A DNA stretch of 21,250 nt, taken from positions 1 through 21,250 of the forward strand of contig CAMBJN010000008.1 of assembly GCA_945867755.1 (NCBI GenBank), in the 5' to 3' direction. Shown here in pieces: positions 7,649 to 14,649 of this stretch (position 1 is its first letter; every line of letters begins with the position of its first letter). The notes under the pieces are model-generated. The model did no database searches. It was not told the origin of the DNA and saw only the letters and a program-made list of their open reading frames with translations. A program made the position numbers and the translations under genes. The DNA is from Polynucleobacter meluiroseus. Its GTDB lineage: Bacteria > Pseudomonadota > Gammaproteobacteria > Burkholderiales > Burkholderiaceae.

Positions 7649-8095
7649 ATGCATTGTCCTTTCTGCAAACACTCCGACACACAAGTTTTAGACACACGCG
7701 TATCGGAGGAAGGCGATGTCATCAAACGACGTCGTCGTTGCGAAAAATGCGACAAACGTTTTACAACCTATGAACGTGCAGAGTTAGCCCTTCCGGCGAT
7801 TGTTAAAAAGAATGCTAGTCGAGTTGAATACAATCGCAGCAAAATTGTTGGTTCGATGGGCATTGCTCTGCGCAAGCGCCCAGTCTCTGCAGAAGCAGTT
7901 GAAGAAGCCATTAGGAATATTGAGGAGCGCTTACTAGCCACTGGCGAAAAAGAAATTGCCAGTGATCGCGTGGGCGAACTTGTGATGCGCGAACTCAAGC
8001 GCCTTGATAAAGTCGCATACATCCGATTTGCCTCAGTCTATAAGAGCTTTGCAGACATCGAGTCATTCGAGAGCGCGCTTAAAGAGCTGAAATAA
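7649..8095 (+). CDS. nrdR: Transcriptional repressor NrdR
   Basis: NrdR is the ATP/dATP-sensing repressor of ribonucleotide reductase genes. The 148-residue product has an N-terminal zinc ribbon with Cys3, Cys6, Cys31 and Cys34 around the DNA-contacting arginine run (RRRR at 27-30), followed by an ATP-cone domain (about 46-136) beginning LPAIVKKNASRVEYNRSKI (core VKKNASRVEYNRSK). Length matches the family. The upstream AGGA is rather far (about 13 bases). The location directly after glyA fits many betaproteobacteria. Its stop codon ends exactly where the reading frame of the opposite-strand broken antitoxin begins, so the two converge with no gap. Confidence 0.97.
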   Translation: MHCPFCKHSDTQVLDTRVSEEGDVIKRRRRCEKCDKRFTTYERAELALPAIVKKNASRVEYNRSKIVGSMGIALRKRPVSAEAVEEAIRNIEERLLATGEKEIASDRVGELVMRELKRLDKVAYIRFASVYKSFADIESFESALKELK

Positions 8096-8305
8096 TTAAG
8101 CCCACTTAAGATTTAATTTTCGATTAGAGGTTGCACAATCTCTGAGGTACAAGTTAATCTAGCTCTGGTAAGGTATTCCAACTTCTTCAGAGATTCCCTT
8201 GAAGTATGAAATTGATTCCTCATCCAATCTGATAGTTATTTGCTTCTTAAGCGCAGCTGCATAACTATTTTTCTTTGAATCAGAGAAGTCGTAGTTCTTA
8301 CGCAT
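8096..8305 (-). pseudogene. BrnA/CopG-like antitoxin, broken by in-frame TAG
   Basis: The ATG at 8305 is preceded by a strong ribosome site, AAAGGTGA, about 5 bases away. The frame reads MRKNYDFSDSKKNSYAAALK, then KQITIRLDEESISYFKG, then ISEEVGIPYQS, and stops at TAG (8161-8159) after 48 codons. In the same frame the sequence continues INLYLRDCATSNRKLNLKWA to a TAA at 8096. From memory, solitary antitoxins of the BrnA/CopG ribbon-helix-helix type read PYQSLINLYLRDCA at this place, so a leucine TTG probably became TAG. Truncation would remove the second helix needed for dimerisation and DNA binding. An in-frame ATG at 8338 lacks a ribosome site. No BrnT-like toxin is visible on either side. 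The family call is from recall; a sequencing error at one base is possible. Confidence 0.75.
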
Positions 8306-8317
8306 ATATTCACCTTT

Positions 8318-8338
8318 ATGGATAAAATTTTCATCCAT
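8318..8338. promoter_or_regulatory. Near-perfect 21-bp palindrome, candidate antitoxin operator
   Basis: The arms ATGGAT (8318-8323) and ATCCAT (8333-8338) flank AAAATTTT-type sequence. Apart from the central base, only one base pair of the 21 breaks symmetry. It ends next to the ribosome site of the broken antitoxin, where self-repressing ribbon-helix-helix antitoxins normally bind. It also lies upstream of the divergent pilin genes. Function is inferred from position. Confidence 0.5.
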
Positions 8339-8446
8339 CTAAAATTTATACATTTTATAACTCTATATTGTAATTTCAGAAATTTCCTACAAGCATTTCA
8401 TCTGTAGCTGATTTTCAAGAAGATCTTCGCTTGGCATCATTGATTG

Positions 8447-8695
8447 ATGTCATCGACCACGTCTTTCAAACTCAAATCTATATCAACAAAGCCATCGTTT
8501 AATACTCTTGGATTCACATTCATTGAGATTCTGATGGCGCTCAGCTTATTAAGCGGCTCTTACTTTGTTATTTTTTCAACGCAGCAATTTTTGGCCAGTC
8601 ACTCTTTAAAGCTAGAAGCTGAGTTCCTAGAAATTTTGCGTTCAAGTGATCAGCATGAATTAGACATGGCACTGATGGATGGGGAAGATTCATGA
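8447..8695 (+). CDS. Short type IV minor prepilin, PilV-like
   Basis: The 82-residue product has a 22-residue leader ending in Gly22, then FTFIEILMALSLLSGSYFVIF, the standard prepilin peptidase site (G|F) with Glu at mature position 5 (residue 27) and one hydrophobic helix to about residue 45. Only about 60 mature residues remain, mostly the N-terminal helix, which is far shorter than usual minor pilins. I chose ATG 8447; a TTG at 8444 is directly adjacent and an in-frame TGA at 8441 excludes longer forms. The ribosome site is weak. It overlaps the next gene by 4 bases. As first gene before PilW-, PilX- and FimT-like genes it holds the PilV position. Confidence 0.8.
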   Translation: MSSTTSFKLKSISTKPSFNTLGFTFIEILMALSLLSGSYFVIFSTQQFLASHSLKLEAEFLEILRSSDQHELDMALMDGEDS

Positions 8696-9345
8696 ATCTT
8701 CTTGAGATATTAATCAGCAGCCTTCTAGGCAGCGTGATTCTGATGAGTCTCACGCAATCGGGTTATCAGATCTATTCATCGCTTGATCAACAAGTAGCCA
8801 AGACAACCCTTCAAAGTGAGGCTCTTCAAGCTTTGCAGATGATGGGTGAAGCCATTCAGACTTCAAGTACCCCAAAAGGATCAACAATCCTAAGGCTGAT
8901 GGCCAAAGACACAGCCTCGATGAGTAATACCCAAGTGGGTCAGTTCCAAGTTAGAAAAGGTGCTGCCAGCATGGATGGTTCAGATGCCTTCTTTACCACC
9001 AACAAACAAGAAGATATGAACTACCAAGCCTTCTTTGTACAACATCAAGGACATCATGAGCAACGCGATGGGGTTTTGTATTTGCAGACCAAAAACAAAA
9101 AAGGTCATCTTCAGAACGATGCATTGATAGCGCATGTTCGATGGATGCAACTACAGGTCGGGGTCAAAGAAAACGGCTCAATTCAGTGGTACGACCCCTA
9201 TCAAATCAGTGAGCGGGTCAGCAAAAGAAATCCTCACTGGAAACAAGTTAAAGCCGTAAAAATTCATTTAAAACTTCATAAGGGACGTCACTCACTTGAA
9301 CTTCAAAAAATCTATGCATTGCGCCACCCAGCCACAAGTCCATAA
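8692..9345 (+). CDS. PilW-like minor pilin without a leader peptide
   Basis: The 217-residue product starts MNLLEILISSLLGSVILMSL and continues as a long amphipathic helix (YQIYSSLDQQVAKTTLQSEALQALQMMGE), then a soluble domain, as in PilW-type minor pilins. Unusually, there is no basic leader and no glycine before a cleavage site: Met1 itself occupies the mature +1 position, so Glu is residue 5. Upstream in frame, a TGA at 8656 and no ATG, GTG or TTG before 8692 exclude a longer form (only a rare ATT). The start overlaps the previous gene as ATGA, suggesting coupled translation. Assignment to PilW rests on gene order and N-terminal pattern, with the rest not recognised. Confidence 0.72.
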   Translation: MNLLEILISSLLGSVILMSLTQSGYQIYSSLDQQVAKTTLQSEALQALQMMGEAIQTSSTPKGSTILRLMAKDTASMSNTQVGQFQVRKGAASMDGSDAFFTTNKQEDMNYQAFFVQHQGHHEQRDGVLYLQTKNKKGHLQNDALIAHVRWMQLQVGVKENGSIQWYDPYQISERVSKRNPHWKQVKAVKIHLKLHKGRHSLELQKIYALRHPATSP

Positions 9346-9352
9346 GAGGAAG

Positions 9353-9808
9353 ATGAATGAGCAAACATCTCTAAACAATGCATCCGGCTTTATTTTGATC
9401 AGTGTGTTGAGCTTTATTCTGCTAACCAGTCTTTCAATCGCAGCCATACTCAATATGACCGTCACCCAAATCAGGGTATTAGGAAGTGAAAAATCATATT
9501 TAGAGAATTTCAGATTAAGCGAGCAAAAGTTAATCAGCGCAGAGAAATTAATCTCCGAAGGTTTTGATGTCGATCATTTGGTAGAAGTAGAGCCCTTTCG
9601 ACCAAAGAATTTCAGAAGTAAAACTGGGATCAGTAGTCAACATCTCAAATTAACTGCCACGACAGCTCATCAGTATGGCCAGACAAAACTTCAAAGCATC
9701 ATCAGAGTGGATGTTCCAAAAGAGAAGCCCTCTTCTTCAAAAAAGGCTTTAACAACATCCGCAAAAAATAAAAGAACTGTGCACCGTCTTGAATGGAAAA
9801 AGCCATGA
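9353..9808 (+). CDS. PilX/GspK-like minor pilin
   Basis: From ATG 9353 the product has 151 residues: a 12-residue leader MNEQTSLNNASG, then FILISVLSFILLTSLSIAAIL as the membrane helix (about 13-33). The G|F cleavage site is kept, but mature position 5 is Ser, not Glu; lack of Glu5 is typical of PilX/GspK tip pilins. The middle segment RVLGSEKSYLENFRLSEQKLISAEKLI resembles the PilX pattern. AGAGGA lies 2-3 bases before the ATG, which is close. The frame opens earlier at a TTG (9296) inside the previous gene, but this would give an odd 31-residue leader. The C terminus is lysine- and serine-rich. Confidence 0.75.
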   Translation: MNEQTSLNNASGFILISVLSFILLTSLSIAAILNMTVTQIRVLGSEKSYLENFRLSEQKLISAEKLISEGFDVDHLVEVEPFRPKNFRSKTGISSQHLKLTATTAHQYGQTKLQSIIRVDVPKEKPSSSKKALTTSAKNKRTVHRLEWKKP

Positions 9809-10407
9809 CTATCCTAGCTCCTATTCCCACCATTTCAACAAAGATGGGTTTTACATTGATAGAAGTACTGATATGTCTTTCCATGCTTGCGGCCATGTCA
9901 GCAATCGCTGCCCATCTATACGGCCAACAAATAGCCCGCTCACAACTAGATGAAGTCAGCCATGCATTCATTCAAGATGCGCATTTAGCAAGACAACTAT
10001 CAAGACAAATGGACCAAACTATCACCTTAAAACCCTTGGGTGATTCTGAGTTCAGGGATTGGTCTTATGGCTGGGAAATTGTTCAAGGCGCATTTTCTTC
10101 TGAGGAGCCACTAAAAACTCTCAAGCAATATCCTTTGCAAAGCGGCCACTTAAAAGGTCGCATTCAAGTGGCTCATGAGTCACTGAAAGACAGCCAACAA
10201 TTCACTGATATGAGCGCGCCCAATAAAGCAAGGCATGTCAGCTTTGAATCTGGGAAAGCTGCCCTACTGAACAATGGGGGGTTTGTTGCCAATCGCATCA
10301 TTTGGCAGCACGCGACATATTCAGAAATGCAACGTCATCTGATTTTGGGTCCTGGTGGAAGATGGAGAATCTGCGACCCCAGTAAAGATCATCAAAAATG
10401 TATCTAA
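9805..10407 (+). CDS. FimT/GspH-like minor pilin
   Basis: From ATG 9805 the product has 200 residues: a 15-residue leader ending KMG, then FTLIEVLICLSMLAAMSAIAA with Glu at mature position 5, and an amphipathic helix ending SHAFIQDAHLARQLSRQM. The C-terminal beta-rich part ends GPGGRWRICDPSKDHQKCI, with two cysteines that could form the short disulfide loop common in GspH/FimT proteins. The start overlaps the PilX-like stop as ATGA; an ATG at 9793 in the same frame is also possible. It is the last gene of the pilin cluster; no pilY1 or major pilin gene is in the window. Confidence 0.78.
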   Translation: MTILAPIPTISTKMGFTLIEVLICLSMLAAMSAIAAHLYGQQIARSQLDEVSHAFIQDAHLARQLSRQMDQTITLKPLGDSEFRDWSYGWEIVQGAFSSEEPLKTLKQYPLQSGHLKGRIQVAHESLKDSQQFTDMSAPNKARHVSFESGKAALLNNGGFVANRIIWQHATYSEMQRHLILGPGGRWRICDPSKDHQKCI

Positions 10408-10417
10408 AACCCTAGAT

Positions 10418-10446
10418 TTGCCTCTAAAGTAGAATCCATCTATAGA
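10418..10446 (+). promoter_or_regulatory. Candidate sigma70 promoter for the rib-nusB block
   Basis: TTGCCT (10418-10423) and TATAGA (10441-10446) are separated by 17 bases in the 96-bp gap upstream of ribD. Each hexamer matches consensus at 4 of 6 bases. No FMN riboswitch pattern is visible here. Confidence 0.35.
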
Positions 10447-10503
10447 ATCATTGAATCTAATCAAATAACACCCACACACCAAGAACAGATCACAAGATCA
10501 GCT

Positions 10504-11640
10504 ATGTACACCCAAGAAGACCATGACTATATGACGATGGCTTTGGCGCAAGCCAAGCACTCGATCTATATCAGCAACCCCAATCCAAGGGTGGGATGCG
10601 TGATCGTGAAAGACAAGCAAGTGATTGGCCTGGGTCATACGCAAGCAGCCGGCTTTGATCATGCAGAGATCATGGCTCTTAAAGATGCACAGACTAAAGG
10701 TTTTGATCTTGCTGGCTCAACCGTTTACGTCACCCTTGAACCTTGTTGTCATCATGGCAAAACACCACCTTGTACAGATCGATTAATTGCAGCGAAAGTT
10801 GGCTTGGTGATTGCAGCTATGCCAGACCCAAATCCTTTGGTGGCAGGCAAAGGTCTTGAACAATTACGACAGGCTGGAATTAATGTTCGTTGCGGATTAT
10901 TAGAGCAAGAAGCCACCGAATTAAATATTGGCTTTGTGCATCGCATGACACAAAAGAAACCTTGGGTTCGCATGAAAATTGCTGCCAGCCTTGATGGTAA
11001 GACAGCCCTTCACAATGGCGTGAGCCAATGGATCACTGGTTCAGATGCAAGACATGACGGTCATCAATGGCGTGCCAGAGCCTGCTGCATACTCACTGGC
11101 ATCGGTACAATCAAAGAAGACGACCCTCAATTAAATGTCAGAGACATTTATCCAAAAGATATTTCTGCAAGACAGCCGATGCGGGTCTTGATTGATTCTT
11201 TTTTAGAAGTACCGCTCAATGCAAAAATTTTGGATGAGACTGCTGGGGGTCACACCATCGTTGTTTGTGGACAAGTGGATGATGCACACTTCGCCAAAAT
11301 GGAAACTGCTTTAAAAGCCAAGAATGTCACCTTGGTAAAAATGGCCGATGCATCCAATCCAAAAGGCAAGGTTGATTTATCTGCTTTATTCACCTACCTG
11401 GCAGAAAAATGTCATATTAATGAAGTGCATGTTGAAGCGGGCTTTAAGCTCAATGGCTCACTGATACGTGAAGGCTGCGTTGATGAACTCTTAATTTATA
11501 TGGCGCCAAAATTAATTGGTGATGCTATGAGCATGGCCAACCTCCCAGCCCTGACAGAACTAGATGATCTCAATCATTGGTCTTTTATTGAACACACCTC
11601 TGTTGGCAATGACTTGCGCTTGCGTCTTAGAAAAAAGTAA
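10504..11640 (+). CDS. ribD: Bifunctional riboflavin deaminase/reductase RibD
   Basis: RibD carries out the second and third steps from GTP: deamination of the diaminopyrimidine, then NADPH reduction of the ribosyl side chain. The 378-residue product has an N-terminal deaminase domain with HAE at 53-55 and PCC...GKTPPC giving zinc ligands His53, Cys81 and Cys90 and catalytic Glu55. The C-terminal reductase domain (about 152-378) begins KPWVRMKIAASLDGKTAL, with SQWITGSDARHDGHQWRA and VEAGFKLNGSLI (the usual VEGG position reads VEAG). No clear Shine-Dalgarno precedes ATG 10504. ribE follows after 17 bases. Confidence 0.97.
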   Translation: MYTQEDHDYMTMALAQAKHSIYISNPNPRVGCVIVKDKQVIGLGHTQAAGFDHAEIMALKDAQTKGFDLAGSTVYVTLEPCCHHGKTPPCTDRLIAAKVGLVIAAMPDPNPLVAGKGLEQLRQAGINVRCGLLEQEATELNIGFVHRMTQKKPWVRMKIAASLDGKTALHNGVSQWITGSDARHDGHQWRARACCILTGIGTIKEDDPQLNVRDIYPKDISARQPMRVLIDSFLEVPLNAKILDETAGGHTIVVCGQVDDAHFAKMETALKAKNVTLVKMADASNPKGKVDLSALFTYLAEKCHINEVHVEAGFKLNGSLIREGCVDELLIYMAPKLIGDAMSMANLPALTELDDLNHWSFIEHTSVGNDLRLRLRKK

Positions 11641-11657
11641 CTTATAAAGAAAAACTT

Positions 11658-12290
11658 ATGTTTACAGGAATCATTCAAGCCATCGGACACATCGACACTG
11701 TTGAAAAACTGGGTGATGGCTTTCGTTTGCACATCGATGCTGGAAAACTTGATATGAGCGATGTTCAATTGGGTGACAGTATTGCACTCCAGGGGGCATG
11801 CATGACTGTGATCTCTATGACGGCCTCACGTTTTGCGGTTGATATCTCTGCAGAGTCTTTGGATAAAACCGCAGGCCTTGATCAACCAGGCCATATCAAT
11901 CTTGAAAAATCATTGCGCCTCAATGATCGACTGGGTGGTCATTTAGTCAGCGGTCATGTGGACGGCATGGGTACTGTTACTCTTTTTGAACAAGTCGAAC
12001 AAGTTGAAAGCGATGGGCCACAAAATAATGAAGGCTCATGGCATTTGGTCATCAAAGCACCCAAGTCTTTAGCAAAGTTCTTAGCTTACAAAGGTTCTAT
12101 TGTTGTAAATGGCACATCTCTGACTGTCAACAAGGTTGAAGACCTCAACGATGGGTGCTTGATGCACATCAACCTCATCCCTCACACACTTCAAAACACC
12201 ACCCTTCAATACCTCAAGGCCGATTCTTTGGTCAATCTAGAGGTTGATTTGATTGCTCGTTATGTCGAGCGCATGCTGAGCTCCAATTAA
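11658..12290 (+). CDS. ribE: Riboflavin synthase, alpha chain
   Basis: This enzyme dismutates two molecules of 6,7-dimethyl-8-ribityllumazine into riboflavin and the pyrimidine substrate of RibH. The 210-residue product is two tandem lumazine-binding barrels (about 1-97 and 98-204). The first begins MFTGIIQ and carries GACMTV with Cys48; the second carries NGTSLTV. GGHLVSGHVDG marks the junction. Length is typical. It starts 17 bases after ribD. A 98-base gap before ribB has no convincing riboswitch or terminator. Confidence 0.97.
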   Translation: MFTGIIQAIGHIDTVEKLGDGFRLHIDAGKLDMSDVQLGDSIALQGACMTVISMTASRFAVDISAESLDKTAGLDQPGHINLEKSLRLNDRLGGHLVSGHVDGMGTVTLFEQVEQVESDGPQNNEGSWHLVIKAPKSLAKFLAYKGSIVVNGTSLTVNKVEDLNDGCLMHINLIPHTLQNTTLQYLKADSLVNLEVDLIARYVERMLSSN

Positions 12291-12388
12291 GTCTGAATGA
12301 GCCCTCAACGAGTAAAAGGTTCGCGCATCAGCTAAAAGATAGCTAAAAACTCGGCCTTGGCTCAAAAAAGCTTTAAAATCACGGGTCT

Positions 12389-13522
12389 ATGCCAAGCACA
12401 ACCTATTCCCTTGCCTCCACTGAAGAAATCATTGCCGACATGCGTGCCGGCAAAATGGTTGTTTTAGTCGATGAAGAAGATCGTGAAAACGAAGGTGACT
12501 TGGTGCTAGCTGCTGATCATGTCACACCTGAGACCATTAACTTCATGGCCAAGCATGGTCGAGGCTTGATTTGTTTGACCTTGACTCGCGAGCGTTGCGA
12601 GCAACTAAATTTACCTTTGATGGTGCGTGACAACACTGCAGCCCTGGGTACTAATTTCACTGTATCGATTGAAGCAGCTGAAGGAGTGACCACTGGTATT
12701 TCTGCTGCAGATCGCTCGCACACAGTCAAAGTGGCGGTTTCTCCAACAGCGAAACCTCGCGACATTGTGATGCCTGGTCATATTTTTCCTCTCATGGCTC
12801 AAGCTGGTGGTGTTTTAGTTCGCTCTGGCCACACTGAAGCTGGATGTGATTTGGCTGAGCTTGCAGGATGCAGTCCAGCAGCTGTGATTTGTGAAATCAT
12901 GAAAGATGATGGCGAGATGGCTCGCCTGCCAGATTTGATTGAGTTTGCCAAAGAGCATCAATTGAAGATTGGCACCATTGTTGATTTGATTCATTACCGC
13001 AGCCGCAATGAAAGCATCATCAGTCGCCAGGGCACACGCGTATTTCACACTCCATGGGGACCTTTACAAGGCATCGCTTACAAAGACAGTCCAACGGGTT
13101 GTGCTCACCTTGCTTTGGTCAAAGGTCAACCCAATCCAAATCAAGAAACCTTGGTGCGCGTTCACGAACCGGCCACCATTCTTGATTTGCTCGAAACAGA
13201 ATCCGCCAGCCACTCATGGCCTGTGGCTCAAGCCATCAAAACAATTGCCGAGAGCAAAGCTGGTGCGATCGTCTTGTTGAATTGCGCTGGTACTTCTGCA
13301 GTAAACACGGATGCTTGGTTTAATCAGTTAGGTAAATTAGATGGCATTGCACCGCTAAATCCTCTAAGAAAAACTGATTTCAGAACCTACGGTATTGGCG
13401 CTCAAATTTTGAAAGATTTGGGCATTCGTAAAATGAAATTATTGGCCAAGCCTGGTAAGTTACCAACCATGGCCGGCTACGACTTAGAAGTCACCGGACA
13501 TTTACCGTATCAAGCAACATAA
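12389..13522 (+). CDS. ribB: DHBP synthase RibB with degenerate GTP cyclohydrolase II-like tail
   Basis: The N-terminal domain (about 1-205) makes 3,4-dihydroxy-2-butanone 4-phosphate from ribulose 5-phosphate. It has the acidic loop DEEDRENEGDL (29-39), His131 and RSGHTEAGCDL (145-155), all expected active-site elements. The C-terminal part (about 210-377) is homologous to GTP cyclohydrolase II in layout (GPLQGIAYKD, LVRVHEPA, FRTYGIGAQILKDLGI) but lacks its zinc cysteines: after VRVH, where active enzymes have SEC and a CDC cluster, it reads EPATILDLLETESASHS. The QEGRG loop is also replaced (LLNCAGT). Hence the gene probably supplies only RibB activity, like proteins called RibBX, and a separate ribA is expected elsewhere. 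The 377-residue length is usual for RibBA. Confidence 0.93.
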   Translation: MPSTTYSLASTEEIIADMRAGKMVVLVDEEDRENEGDLVLAADHVTPETINFMAKHGRGLICLTLTRERCEQLNLPLMVRDNTAALGTNFTVSIEAAEGVTTGISAADRSHTVKVAVSPTAKPRDIVMPGHIFPLMAQAGGVLVRSGHTEAGCDLAELAGCSPAAVICEIMKDDGEMARLPDLIEFAKEHQLKIGTIVDLIHYRSRNESIISRQGTRVFHTPWGPLQGIAYKDSPTGCAHLALVKGQPNPNQETLVRVHEPATILDLLETESASHSWPVAQAIKTIAESKAGAIVLLNCAGTSAVNTDAWFNQLGKLDGIAPLNPLRKTDFRTYGIGAQILKDLGIRKMKLLAKPGKLPTMAGYDLEVTGHLPYQAT

Positions 13523-13571
13523 TTAGTTTTAGCGATTTTTAGTTTTATCACCATCACACACAAAGGTTCCT

Positions 13572-14063
13572 ATGTCACTATCTAACATTGATCGAATTGA
13601 AGCAGACTTAAACGGTCAAGATCTTTGCATTGGCATTGTGCAAGCCCGCTTCAATGCACCTATTTGCGAAGCTTTGACAGAAGCTTGCGTCAAAGAATTA
13701 TTGGCTTTAGGTGTTGCTGAGCCTGACATCGTGATCACGACTGTTCCTGGTGCCTTAGAAATTCCTTTGGCCCTTCAAAAACTCACTGAGAGTGGCGAGT
13801 TTGATGCGTTGATTGCTTTAGGTGCAGTGATTCGTGGCGAAACTTATCACTTTGAACTTGTCTCCAATGAGTCAGGTGCTGGCATATCACGCGTTGTTCT
13901 TGATTACGGTATTCCGATTGCAAACGGTGTTCTTACTTGTGATACAGATGCACAAGCTCAAGCGCGTGTTCTTGAAAAAGGTCGTGACTGTGCTCGCACT
14001 GCTGTTGAAATGGCCAATCTATCGATTGGCTTGACACCAGATGATGAAGTTGAAGAAGACTGA
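13572..14063 (+). CDS. ribH: 6,7-dimethyl-8-ribityllumazine synthase
   Basis: RibH condenses the pyrimidine from RibD with DHBP from RibB to give lumazine, the substrate of riboflavin synthase; it normally assembles into pentamers or 60-mers. The 163-residue product has RFN (26-28), PGALEIP (59-65) and AVIRGETYHFE (85-95) with the catalytic His93. The usual NGVLTTE segment reads NGVLTCDT. The acidic tail DDEVEED is short and not conserved. It lies 49 bases after ribB and 45 before nusB, the common betaproteobacterial ribH-nusB pair. Confidence 0.97.
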   Translation: MSLSNIDRIEADLNGQDLCIGIVQARFNAPICEALTEACVKELLALGVAEPDIVITTVPGALEIPLALQKLTESGEFDALIALGAVIRGETYHFELVSNESGAGISRVVLDYGIPIANGVLTCDTDAQAQARVLEKGRDCARTAVEMANLSIGLTPDDEVEED

Positions 14064-14108
14064 TCAACACCCTAGAAAATAATACTCAAGAAAGCCATTT
14101 GGCAGTTT

Positions 14109-14603
14109 ATGAATTTTGATCCCCAACAACTGAGCAGGCCAATTTCATCTGTGACGGTGAAGCGCTCTTTGACACCACGCCGTCGTGCTCGTGAATATGC
14201 ATTGCAAGGTGTTTATCAATGGTTGGTGATCAAAGCAGCTGGTGGTTTTTCAGACTACGCCACCATTGCCAAACAACTGGGTGAAGATCCTGGCTTTAAA
14301 AAAGCCCAAAAAGAATTATTTGATCATTTGTTCTCTGGGGTCGTAAACCATTACGACACCCTTGAGAATCACATCAAACAACACATTGATCGCCCCATGG
14401 AAGAATTATCCCCTGTTGAGTATGGCGCCCTTCTCATTGCTGCATTTGAATTAGCCGAAGATATCAGTGTGCCGTTCAAGGTGGCGATTAATGAAGCTGT
14501 AGAACTTGCTAAGGTATTTGGTGGTACGGATGGCCACAAATATGTGAATGGCGTTCTAGATAAGTTGGCACAGCAACTCAGACCGCACGAGATGTCACGC
14601 TAG
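14109..14603 (+). CDS. nusB: Transcription antitermination factor NusB
   Basis: NusB binds boxA RNA with NusE (S10) and supports antitermination of rRNA operons. The 164-residue product has a short N-terminal extension, then the all-helical domain starting RRRAREYALQGVYQWLV, with LIAAFEL in the middle and the conserved closing block VAINEAVELAKVFGGTDGHKYVNGVLDKLA (core INEAVELAKVFGG). It is the last gene of the rib block and converges with the lytic transglycosylase gene, whose stop is 46 bases away. I see no clear intrinsic terminator in that gap. Confidence 0.96.
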   Translation: MNFDPQQLSRPISSVTVKRSLTPRRRAREYALQGVYQWLVIKAAGGFSDYATIAKQLGEDPGFKKAQKELFDHLFSGVVNHYDTLENHIKQHIDRPMEELSPVEYGALLIAAFELAEDISVPFKVAINEAVELAKVFGGTDGHKYVNGVLDKLAQQLRPHEMSR

Positions 14604-14649
14604 GTGATTGCCCTGAACTAAACCTAAGCTGAGCCTCAGTCGAAGAGAA

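Noticed and set aside
10408..10503. Possible FMN riboswitch before ribD (also checked 12291-12388 before ribB)
   Set aside because: No RFN-type conserved blocks are visible and both gaps are under 100 bases, too short for the usual element.
12357..12379. TTGGCT and TAAAAT as a promoter just before ribB
   Set aside because: The spacing is only 11 bases, incompatible with a sigma70 promoter, and the start would fall on the start codon.
14604..14649. CTGAG/CTCAG inverted repeat between nusB and the transglycosylase as a bidirectional terminator
   Set aside because: The arms leave almost no loop and no T-tract follows on either strand.
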